Notes: generated by a model not told the origin, from the letters alone. 7,949 bases of DNA from Chloroflexota bacterium (GCA_010092775.1 JAADYZ010000091.1:1-7949); one strand, 5' to 3'. Positions 1 to 5,556 are shown, numbered from the stretch's first letter. Translations and numbers: made by a program.

Positions 1-509
1 ACCTTGTACAGGTCTGGGGCATCGTCCTGGTCATAAGGTGGAGTTTGGGCCGGTTCTGGTGTCGAGGGTTCGTCAGAATCCAGTTGAATCGGTTCAGGTG
101 GCGCTGGTGGCGGAACAGGGTCGGTTGGATGGGGAAAAGGCGGCGGTCCGGCTGGCCTGCGCCCACCGCGCCGCTTTGATGGGGTTTTCTGCTGTGGTTC
201 GATTGGCGATTCAGGCTCGCCGCGCCCCTGTGCTTGAACGGGGTCTTCGGCCTTTTGTGTTGTCGGCCTATCTGGCAGCGGTGGAATGGGTTGGGTTAAC
301 CCGGTTGGGCCTTTGTCTTGGCTAGGGACGGGGCCACCTTGCCGCTCGATGTTGCTCCACTCTTCGGCTTCGCGCTCGGCTCGCTTGCGCGTTTTGATGA
401 GCCGGTCAAGGCGATTGGGTGGGCGTTCGTTTTCCTCTTGCGCTTGTTCCTCCGGATCATCATCGAAGGATGGAACAAGGGAGTCGTCCGGGTTACGCTC
501 GTCATCCAT
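1..509 (-). CDS. Unrecognised proline-rich, disordered protein, N-terminal part (runs off left edge)
   Basis: A frame without stops runs from the ATG at 509 to the window edge and gives 169 complete residues. I chose this start because a GAGGA Shine-Dalgarno-like sequence (521-525) lies 11 nt upstream; the ATG at 505 opens a different, shorter frame. Three compositional zones are visible. Residues 1-30 are very acidic (repeated Asp/Glu). Residues 31-56 are charged and helix-like, rich in Arg, Lys and Glu. Residues 57-169 are proline-rich, with an Arg/Lys patch around 111-118 (SKRRGGRR) and many Pro-Pro and Glu-Pro pairs. No signal peptide, membrane segment or catalytic motif is seen in the visible part. 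Such tails are often linkers ahead of a folded or membrane domain, which would lie outside the window. It is transcribed divergently from the phosphoesterase at 696. I do not recognise the family. The continuous frame and coding-like codon use make the gene likely; its function is unknown. Confidence 0.75.
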   Translation of the reverse strand, partial: MDDERNPDDSLVPSFDDDPEEQAQEENERPPNRLDRLIKTRKRAEREAEEWSNIERQGGPVPSQDKGPTGLTQPIPPLPDRPTTQKAEDPVQAQGRGEPESPIEPQQKTPSKRRGGRRPAGPPPFPHPTDPVPPPAPPEPIQLDSDEPSTPEPAQTPPYDQDDAPDLYK

Positions 510-695
510 ATCTCTTCGCTTCCTCAAATCAAAATCCAACTGTATGATACATCAACTGCCCAGGTGCGCACAGCTTGCCGATCATCTCGGGTCAATCTGT
601 TGGCCTGTTTGCGCAAAAGCGCGATCACTCGCTATATTAGAACGCACCCACAAAGACGAGCCTAACCCAACTATAACGCGGCGGAAAACAATATT
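510..695. promoter_or_regulatory. Divergent intergenic region with two short palindromes
   Basis: This 186-bp gap separates two divergent starts, so it should hold promoters for both. Two short perfect palindromes are visible: TGTATGATACA (541-551) and TTTGCGCAAA (608-617). The first contains TATCAT on the minus strand (549-544), a 5/6 match to a -10 box about 35 nt before the start at 509, but no good -35 precedes it. The second overlaps the -35 proposed for the plus-strand gene, so it could be an operator. I see no gene or RNA in the gap. Confidence 0.5.
609..638 (+). promoter_or_regulatory. Candidate sigma-70-type promoter for the phosphoesterase gene
   Basis: TTGCGC (609-614) and TATATT (633-638) are separated by 18 bp and would give a leader of roughly 50 nt before the ATG at 696. 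The -10 matches the consensus at 5 of 6 positions, the -35 at 4 of 6. A second -10-like hexamer, TATAAC (672-677), has no -35 partner and would leave almost no leader. This is inferred from motif spacing only. Confidence 0.35.
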
Positions 696-1562
696 ATGAA
701 GATTGCGATCACCTCAGATATCCACTACCAACAAGGCTGGCACACTCAAATTGAGCGCCTGGCCGAGATGCTGCGCGATGATGGGGTCGAATTGATGATC
801 ATGGCGGGTGATACTGGCGAACCGCTCGACATGTTTAGCAAAGGGCTAGAGATCTTCAGTGTGGTGTGCCAGAAGCGAGCCGCTTTGACGGGCAATCATG
901 ACGTCTGGCATCGGCCCTTTTTGCTCAACAGCCAGCACACTAGCCAAGAATTGTGGGACACACAGCTCAAGACGGTCGCCAATGCACAAGGCTATACCTG
1001 GCTCGACTATCAAAACATGGTGATCGATTCGCTAGGGATCTGCGGGACGCTGGCCTGGTACGATTACTCCGGCAAGTCAAGCGCGCTGGATTTCAGCGAT
1101 GATGAGTATGAGCAGATGAAGCCGATGATCTCCAATGACGGGCGCTTTATTACCTGGGGCTGGACGGATCGGCAGTTCGCACAGAAGATTAGCGCTGAAT
1201 TCCTGGAGCGCCTCGATGCGCTCGAGCGCGATCCAAAAGTGACCGATATTCTGGTTGTGACGCACGTGCCGTTATTCCGCGAAGCAACACGTTACTTCGA
1301 ATTCCCGGAGCAAGGTGTCGCGGATGCGTATTATGCCAACGCCACGCTCGGTGAGTCGGTCCTGACCCGCAAGAAGGTGCGCGCTATCGTGAGTGGGCAT
1401 GTCCATCGCGATACCGATCTAGAGGTGCCAACCGACCACGATCATACCATTCGCGCTTATACCATTCCCGCCGATTACGGCAAGCCGGCCGCCGTCGTGA
1501 TAGACACCGAGTCTTGGACACGCCGCATCGTTCGGTCGGTGGTGGAGGCGATTGACGAGTAA
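696..1562 (+). CDS. Calcineurin-like metallophosphoesterase, 288 aa
   Basis: The protein has the ordered metal-ligand motifs of the calcineurin-like phosphoesterase superfamily. They are D8-x-H10 in the first strand (TSDIH), G38-D39 after the first helix, the GNHD block with N67, H68 and D69, H190 in THVPLF, and G234-H235-x-H237 near the C-terminus. Together these form a complete two-metal site, so the enzyme should be active. There is no signal peptide or membrane segment, so it is probably cytosolic. Members hydrolyse phosphomonoesters or phosphodiesters, and the substrate cannot be read from sequence. The start is the first ATG of the frame; upstream is only a weak GGA (683-685), so translation may be modest. 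It converges with selD, with just 6 bp between the stop codons, so there is no room for a separate terminator. No functional link with selD is implied. The family call is secure; the substrate is unknown. Confidence 0.9.
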   Translation: MKIAITSDIHYQQGWHTQIERLAEMLRDDGVELMIMAGDTGEPLDMFSKGLEIFSVVCQKRAALTGNHDVWHRPFLLNSQHTSQELWDTQLKTVANAQGYTWLDYQNMVIDSLGICGTLAWYDYSGKSSALDFSDDEYEQMKPMISNDGRFITWGWTDRQFAQKISAEFLERLDALERDPKVTDILVVTHVPLFREATRYFEFPEQGVADAYYANATLGESVLTRKKVRAIVSGHVHRDTDLEVPTDHDHTIRAYTIPADYGKPAAVVIDTESWTRRIVRSVVEAIDE

Positions 1563-1568
1563 ACCAAC

Positions 1569-2624
1569 TTAACTCAGCATGATTGCGGCAGGTCCCCGTT
1601 CTGCCACCCGACCAATTTGCCACCACTGAGTGGTACGCTCCTCCATCGCCGCAGCAAACCTCTCCAAATTCTCATCTGCTAGGCTGATCAATAAGCCTCC
1701 GCTAGTCTGAGCATCGTATAGCAGCATCTCCAATTCGCCGGGAACATGGTCTGCCACCTCAATGTGAGCTTCAAACGCCGCCTTATTGTTTGCTGACCCA
1801 CCTGGGAAGATCCACTTTTCTGCATAGGTCATCACACCCTCAAAAAGAGGGACCGACTTGCTATCAATCTGCAAGCTGACCTCGCTCGATTGAGCAATCT
1901 CCAAGCCGTGCCCTAACAGTCCGAAGCCGGTGATGTCGGTGGCAGCGTGGGCGCGTGCGGCCACAGCCGCCTCGGCAGCAGCCCGATTAAGGCGGGTCAT
2001 CCACTGCACTGCGTTTTCGATGTGTTCGGCTTCAGCTTGATCATTCTTGCCAGCGGTAGTGATCGTGCCGGTGCCAATCGGCTTGGTTAAGATCAACAAA
2101 TCGCCAGGTTGTGCGCCTGCTTTTGTCAGCAGCGCATCGGGGTGGGCCATGCCAACGACGGCCAGCCCGACCTTAGGCTCCTTATCCTGGATTGTGTGGC
2201 CACCCGCGATGACTGCTCCGGCCTCGCGCACCTTTTCGGCGCCACCGCGCAGGATCTCTGCGAGCAGCGCAGGTGGGAGATCGTTGGGAAAGGCCGCGAT
2301 ATTCAGGGCGAGTAGCGGTTGGCCGCCCATCGCGTATACATCGCTGAGGGCATTCGCTGCCGCAATCGCGCCATATTGGAAGGCATCGTCGACAATCGGC
2401 GTGAAGAAGTCGGTTGTGAAGATCAGTGCTTGCTCGTCATTCAGGCGATAGACCGCAGCATCATCCGGCACACCTAACCCGACCAGCAAGTCAGGGTGCT
2501 CAGCACTGTCAAATAGATTGGATAGTGGGCGCAGAACCTGCGCCAGGGCCTCTGGGGCCAGCTTAGACGCTCAACCGGCGCAGCTTGAGAGCGCGGTCAG
2601 GCGGATGATTTCTTTGCGTGTCAT
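1569..2624 (-). CDS. selD: Selenide,water dikinase, selenocysteine-containing (351 aa, TGA codon 18 read as Sec)
   Basis: SelD makes selenophosphate from selenide and ATP, the selenium donor for selenocysteine synthesis and tRNA selenouridine. The part after the TGA aligns along its length with SelD: DDAA (54-57), TTDFF (70-74), NALSD (91-95), AMGG (98-101), AGGH (140-143), DITGFGLLGH (230-239) and DAQTSGG (304-310). Extending upstream through an in-frame TGA (2571-2573) restores the missing N-terminus. The ATG at 2624 begins MTRKEIIRLTALSSCAGU, followed by ASKL, which matches E. coli GAGC17GC19K20 with Sec18 at catalytic Cys17 and Lys21 at Lys20. A TAA four codons before this ATG excludes a longer protein. 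The length of 351 aa is close to the 347 of E. coli. The second cysteine (E. coli Cys19) is Ser20 here, while Cys15 creates a C-x-x-U pair. A SECIS-like hairpin follows the TGA. The Shine-Dalgarno sequence is weak (AAGAG) and the start lies in an inverted repeat. A pseudogene is the alternative, but the rest of the frame is intact. Confidence 0.93.
2535..2563 (-). promoter_or_regulatory. Bacterial SECIS-like hairpin following the selD TGA
   Basis: In the mRNA, 7 nt after the UGA, two 12-nt arms AGCUGGCCCCAG and CUGGCGCAGGUU can pair around the loop AGGCC (2547-2551). Ten of 12 positions pair (three as G-U wobbles), with a G-A and a C-C mismatch. The upper stem is a clean CCAG/CUGG, and the apical loop begins A-G-G. 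The loop guanines lie 21-22 nt after the UGA. A short stem with G in the small apical loop at about this distance is what SelB recognises in bacterial selenoprotein mRNAs. The structure is worked out by hand and lies within coding sequence. Confidence 0.75.
2571..2573 (-). other. selD: Selenocysteine codon (TGA, selD residue 18)
   Basis: The TGA stands exactly where SelD proteins carry their catalytic Cys or Sec. The frame continues on both sides with conserved SelD sequence (CAG before, ASKL after) and no frameshift. Naturally Sec-containing SelD proteins, such as that of Haemophilus influenzae, are established. Reading it as a true stop would leave a 17-aa peptide and an enzyme without its active site. 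Confidence 0.9.
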
Positions 2625-2639
2625 AAGGGTCTCTTATGA
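2621..2639 (-). repeat. Perfect inverted repeat enclosing the selD ribosome binding site and start codon
   Basis: The mRNA sequence UCAUAAG-AGACC-CUUAUGA forms a perfect 7-bp stem with a 5-nt loop. The initiation AUG is inside the 3' arm, and the weak Shine-Dalgarno stretch AAGAG spans the 5' arm and loop. A folded stem would hide the start of selD, so this is a plausible translational control point. The stem is AU-rich and thus only marginally stable, and any effect is inference. Confidence 0.5.
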
Positions 2640-2658
2640 TTTACAGACGTTTAGCTAG

Positions 2659-2687
2659 GGTTTACCACGTTTGAGCGGTTATGCCAA
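2659..2687 (-). promoter_or_regulatory. Weak candidate selD-proximal promoter
   Basis: On the minus strand, TTGGCA (2687-2682, 5 of 6 match to the -35 consensus) is followed after 17 bp by TAAACC (2664-2659, 3 of 6 match to the -10 consensus). This would start a short leader just upstream of selD. The -10 is poor, so the distal promoter at 3000-3030 or readthrough from comEC may matter more. Confidence 0.2.
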
Positions 2688-2699
2688 GAGCGTTTCGCG

Positions 2700-2730
2700 G
2701 AGCCGCGTTCGACACTTGTTGATGCGGCTC
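2700..2730 (-). other. Stem-loop between the small open frame and selD
   Basis: GAGCCGC and GCGGCTC form a perfect 7-bp GC-rich stem around a 17-nt loop, 13 nt after the stop of the small frame. No T-run follows, so it is not a typical intrinsic terminator. The 3' arm can instead lie in a small competing hairpin (CGCG-GCTC-CGCG), giving two mutually exclusive folds. It may be a partial terminator, an mRNA-processing structure or chance. Confidence 0.3.
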
Positions 2731-2743
2731 TGGCGATTTGCAA

Positions 2744-2962
2744 CTAGTCCGTTAGGATCGTGACATCGAGTTGCTCGCAGGCCCTGTCATGAGGTGTTTG
2801 CTCACCGGCCAGGCTGTCGGCTGAACGATAGCTGGCTGCACGGGGCAGGCCGTGTGCCTTGAAGATCTGCCGCGATTTCTGCTGATATTCCCGGCGGGCC
2901 TCGTCATCGGCTGAGAAACGAGCGGTTACGAGTGCTTTGGTTCCATCTTGAGCGGACGTTGT
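2744..2962 (-). pseudogene. Unrecognised 72-codon open frame without a usable start codon (gene remnant or mis-started small gene)
   Basis: A stop-free frame of 72 codons ends at TAG (2746-2744), with coding-like codon choice. The peptide is hydrophilic, with a charged helical stretch (DDEARREYQQKSRQIFKAHG) and a single Cys near the end. All other frames over this stretch contain stops. It has no ATG, GTG or TTG near its beginning. Strikingly, a full AAGGAG Shine-Dalgarno sequence (2976-2971) sits 5 nt before an in-frame TAG (2965-2963), exactly where an initiation codon should be; a single change from TTG to TAG would explain this. An ATG further upstream (2989) is in the same frame but hits this TAG after eight codons. 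It lies between the 3000-3030 promoter and selD. Options are a gene whose start was lost, a fragment of a longer gene, or a chance frame. I do not recognise the family. Confidence 0.35.
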
Positions 2963-2970
2963 CTATTGTG

Positions 2971-2976
2971 CTCCTT
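2971..2976 (-). promoter_or_regulatory. Strong Shine-Dalgarno sequence (AAGGAG) without a start codon
   Basis: AAGGAG is the best ribosome binding site in the window and lies about 24 nt after the -10 box of the upstream promoter, where the first ribosome binding site of a transcript is expected. No ATG, GTG or TTG follows at 4-12 nt. The only near-starts are ATA (2966) and an in-frame ACG (2959). Confidence 0.45.
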
Positions 2977-2999
2977 GAGAAATATGCATCACGATCCAG

Positions 3000-3030
3000 A
3001 CTCTACAGATTGACACTGTGTCAATGTCAA
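3000..3030 (-). promoter_or_regulatory. Promoter with 19-bp spacer and embedded palindrome (MerR-type architecture)
   Basis: A consensus -35 TTGACA (3030-3025) and a -10-like TAGAGT (3005-3000, 4 of 6) are separated by 19 bp rather than the usual 17. The spacer is almost filled by a perfect palindrome. This is the layout of promoters controlled by MerR-family activators, such as Tn501 merT, in which the over-long spacer is untwisted by the bound regulator. It begins 25 bp after the comEC stop and reads toward the small open frame and selD. No merR-like gene is in the window, so the regulator is unknown. The promoter call rests on motif geometry alone. Confidence 0.5.
3009..3025. repeat. 17-bp perfect palindrome, candidate operator
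   Basis: ATTGACACTGTGTCAAT has 8-bp perfect arms around a single central base. It overlaps the last base of the -35 and most of the spacer of the minus-strand promoter. A dimeric helix-turn-helix regulator is the natural ligand: a MerR-family protein given the 19-bp spacer, otherwise a TetR- or GntR-type repressor. Confidence 0.6.
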
Positions 3031-3055
3031 GAGATCGGCTCCGATTTCAGCGCTC

Positions 3056-5455
3056 TCAACGGTCAGTGCGAATCCACAGGCTTCCGCCGTCAGTACTCAT
3101 CCGAATTGTGCCATGTTGATCGGTGCGGTAGAGTGGGCTGTCGAGGTTCTCGAACAGCAGCATGGTCTCGTGGTGTGGCAGGTCAAAGCGATTCGCCTCG
3201 TCAACCGAGAGGACACTCACCTGAGGATTGACCGCCTCGACAAAGGTTGCATTGATGGCATCGCGGTGGCCGCTGCGTGGAATCTGTAGTACTGTGACAT
3301 CCAGCCGCCAGCGTTGACTTTGAGCCAAAAGGGCCCGCAAGCCTTCTTCTCGTAAATCGCCTGGGATCAAGAAAAGTGCGTCGCCATAAGTGATCAGCAG
3401 GACAACCGGGTTCCCGGCATCATCCTCATCACGAGGGGCTGCGCTCTGGGTGTGCAACACCTCAATCGTTACGCCGTCTTCGACTCGGATCGTCATACCA
3501 GGCTGAGCGACAACCTCTTGTGCGCCGACATCCTCAAGCCCTTGCCAGACCTCACCTGCAAGCTGCGTGCTGCGGTTGACACCGTTGGTCATCACTGCAT
3601 CAACGTCATAGCGGTTCAGAACAGGCGGCAAACCAGCGATGTGATTCTCGGTCTGCTGGGTCAGAATGACGAGATCGATGCGCCGTTCCCAGAATCCCAA
3701 CTCGGAGCCAAGGGCGGTAGACAGGCGCCGCCCGCTGTTGCCAGCGTCGATCAAGATGTGGCGTCCGCTGGGTGTTTCGATCAAGGTAGAGGTGCCCGCC
3801 CCCATGTCGATGAAGGTGACATGCATCCGACCATCAGGCAGCGAGAGTGCCACTGCACCCAGGATCGCGGCGACAATCAACCCCGCTGCGGCAACTAACT
3901 TGGTACTCAAAGCCCGCCCCAGCCAATTCGTGAAGCGCACACGCTGCTTCTCGGATTGATTGGCGACGGTGGCTAGGCCAAACATCCCGATGTAAAGACC
4001 CCACACCAGGTTTGGCTGAGGGTTCAACACCTCCAGCGAGGCAAAGGGAAGCTGCGCGAAGAGATCGACCATCCACCAGGTCCAGCTTAAGAACAGCCAA
4101 CTGCCCCAGGTGATGATTTGACCGAGTGGCCAGATCACTAGCGCTAGGATCACGCCAATTCCGCCAATGATCATCAACGGCGTCTGGACTGGAATGATCA
4201 AGAGATTGACCGGCAGCGACAGAAGAGAGAAACGCTCAAAGTGATAGGCAATGATTGGGGTGGTGGTGATCTGCGCCGCGATGGTGACGACGAGTGCATC
4301 TGATAGGGCGGCCATGATTTGCTTGGCCCTTTCAGCCGACAGAAGGACGGAAAGTCCGTTTTCCATCAACATTTGCAGCGGATCAACAAAGAGGATCAAG
4401 CCGAGTGTGGCCAGGAAGCTCAACTGGAATCCGACATCCCACAGGGTGAAAGGGTTGAGTAAGGTCATGATCATGCCGGTAAAGGCTAACGAAGTCAGCC
4501 CCCAGGCTCGCTGCCCGACCTGTGTAGCGAATAGGCCAACGGCGGTCATTATGGCGGCGCGCATCACCGCGGCGTCGCCGCCAACAAAGCTAGCATAGGC
4601 GAACAATCCGCCAATGGTCAATCCGATGGCGACCCGCTCCGGTAGAAAGCGGCGAGTGATCAGCAGGATCAACCCGCCTAAGATCGCCATGTTGGAGCCG
4701 GAAATGGCGATCACATGGGTCGCACCGACGGCGTTGAAGGCTTCGCGCACCTCGGGGCTAATTCCCGATTCGATGCCCAGCAGAATCCCAGCCAATAGGG
4801 AGGCTTGTGGATCGGGTAGCAGTCGGATGATAGCATGGTTAGCTGCGGTACGGAGATCTAGCATAAGCGCCCGCAAGGGGCTTCCGCGCCGCCGACCTTC
4901 CAGAATCTCCACTTGTGTAAATTGAAGCAGGCTGTAGACACCTTGCCGCGCCAGATAATCCCGATAGGAAAAGCCCTCAAACTCCGGTGGCGTGTTGATC
5001 TGGCCGCGCACCTCCACCTGATCACCATAACGATAGGCATCGTTGTGTGGCGCTTGAACGAGAACCAGCCCGTTGACCTCATGCGGTTCGAAATTCACCT
5101 CAATCGATTCGGCCTGCACCCGCAGATTGGTGTGGTTGTCGCGAATGTCGGGGGCGTCAACGATCCAGCCGCGCAGGGTGACGAAATCAGCGTCGTTGTA
5201 GGTGGCAACGTCGGTCTCATCAAAGGCAGGATTGGCCAAGCTCAAGCGCAGGGCGGCCAAAGCGAAGACCGCTCCACAGCTAAACGCGCTTCGCCAGAAG
5301 GGTTTGGGATCAATTAGAGAGGTTTGTTTCGGAGACAGCAGCGCCACAATGACAAAGATCAGCGCGGCAGCCGCCCACACCCAGGCAGGCAAACCTGCTT
5401 GCTGCCCTAGACCAATACCAGCCAGCCAGGCCACACACCAATAGACAATGAGCAT
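3056..5455 (-). CDS. comEC: ComEC/Rec2-family DNA uptake channel protein, 799 aa, with degenerate metallo-beta-lactamase domain
   Basis: ComEC forms the inner-membrane channel that takes up single-stranded DNA during natural transformation. I chose the ATG at 5455: it follows a G-rich Shine-Dalgarno-like run (GGGGGG, 6 nt away) and starts directly in a hydrophobic segment, whereas the in-frame TTG at 5506 adds 17 polar residues and lacks a ribosome binding site. Residues 1-75 hold membrane segments, and about 80-190 form the soluble DUF4131/OB-like part. About 215-530 are the multi-helix Competence domain with its signature GATHVIAISGSN (244-255). About 544-799 are the metallo-beta-lactamase domain. 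In that domain the usual H-x-H-x-D-H is QQTENH (600-605) and the usual HHGS is RSGH (727-730), while the Asp of PGD (700) is kept, so the nuclease site looks dead. comEC lies 101 bp downstream of mutS on the same strand, with no obvious terminator between, suggesting cotranscription. The family assignment is firm. Confidence 0.95.
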   Translation of the reverse strand: MLIVYWCVAWLAGIGLGQQAGLPAWVWAAAALIFVIVALLSPKQTSLIDPKPFWRSAFSCGAVFALAALRLSLANPAFDETDVATYNDADFVTLRGWIVDAPDIRDNHTNLRVQAESIEVNFEPHEVNGLVLVQAPHNDAYRYGDQVEVRGQINTPPEFEGFSYRDYLARQGVYSLLQFTQVEILEGRRRGSPLRALMLDLRTAANHAIIRLLPDPQASLLAGILLGIESGISPEVREAFNAVGATHVIAISGSNMAILGGLILLITRRFLPERVAIGLTIGGLFAYASFVGGDAAVMRAAIMTAVGLFATQVGQRAWGLTSLAFTGMIMTLLNPFTLWDVGFQLSFLATLGLILFVDPLQMLMENGLSVLLSAERAKQIMAALSDALVVTIAAQITTTPIIAYHFERFSLLSLPVNLLIIPVQTPLMIIGGIGVILALVIWPLGQIITWGSWLFLSWTWWMVDLFAQLPFASLEVLNPQPNLVWGLYIGMFGLATVANQSEKQRVRFTNWLGRALSTKLVAAAGLIVAAILGAVALSLPDGRMHVTFIDMGAGTSTLIETPSGRHILIDAGNSGRRLSTALGSELGFWERRIDLVILTQQTENHIAGLPPVLNRYDVDAVMTNGVNRSTQLAGEVWQGLEDVGAQEVVAQPGMTIRVEDGVTIEVLHTQSAAPRDEDDAGNPVVLLITYGDALFLIPGDLREEGLRALLAQSQRWRLDVTVLQIPRSGHRDAINATFVEAVNPQVSVLSVDEANRFDLPHHETMLLFENLDSPLYRTDQHGTIRMSTDGGSLWIRTDR

Positions 5456-5519
5456 ACACCACCCCCCGCATTCGGTAAGAGGAGAATCATCTGCGTCGCT
5501 CCGCAAGCGATGGTGTATG
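5453..5519 (-). repeat. 9-bp inverted repeat pairing the mutS-comEC gap with the comEC start codon
   Basis: CATACACCA (5519-5511 on the minus strand) is the perfect complement of TGGTGTATG (5461-5453), which ends with the comEC ATG. The loop is 49 nt and contains the G-rich ribosome binding site. Pairing in the mRNA would occlude comEC initiation. With a loop this long, stability is uncertain and the repeat could be chance. Confidence 0.4.
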
Positions 5520-5556
5520 GCAGTGAGTGGCGCGGAAGCGTTTGTTGATCGATTTG

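Noticed and set aside
38..699. Several overlapping plus-strand open frames near the left edge
   Set aside because: They are antisense or intergenic shadows. Their products are Arg/Ser/Leu-rich with no domain, and the minus strand holds a continuous coding-like frame with a start and Shine-Dalgarno sequence.
1555..1575. Bidirectional terminator between the convergent phosphoesterase and selD genes
   Set aside because: Only 6 bp separate the stop codons, and I found no GC-rich hairpin with flanking A/T runs.
2047..2451. A 134-codon plus-strand frame within selD
   Set aside because: It is antisense to conserved SelD motifs and has Ser/Ala/Pro-rich low-complexity content typical of shadow frames.
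1569..2489. A 306-aa SelD beginning at the internal TTG (2489)
   Set aside because: It lacks the catalytic residue and Lys region of all SelD proteins, has no ribosome binding site, and the missing part is present in frame just upstream of the TGA.
2641..2800. A tRNA-like gene (including tRNA-Sec) suggested by GTTCGAC near 2707 and the nearby stem
   Set aside because: No acceptor stem, anticodon arm or CCA end can be built around it, and no TCA anticodon loop is placed suitably.
2963..2965. TAG read as pyrrolysine or suppressed amber, joining MHISQGAQ to the 72-codon frame
   Set aside because: There is no pyl gene or PYLIS-like structure, and the ATG at 2989 has no Shine-Dalgarno sequence. 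The TAG sits at the expected initiation site, which a lost start codon explains more simply.
3031..3055. Intrinsic terminator after comEC
   Set aside because: ATCG-GAGC-CGAT can form a short stem, but no T-run follows; the sequence continues directly into TTGACA.
2932..3231. A 99-codon plus-strand frame
   Set aside because: It overlaps the comEC 3' end antisense and crosses the promoter palindrome; the product is unlike any protein and no ribosome binding site is seen.
5456..5506. The 17-residue longer comEC start at TTG 5506
   Set aside because: No ribosome binding site precedes the TTG, and the added residues are polar and unlike ComEC N-termini, whereas the ATG at 5455 has a G-rich Shine-Dalgarno-like run.
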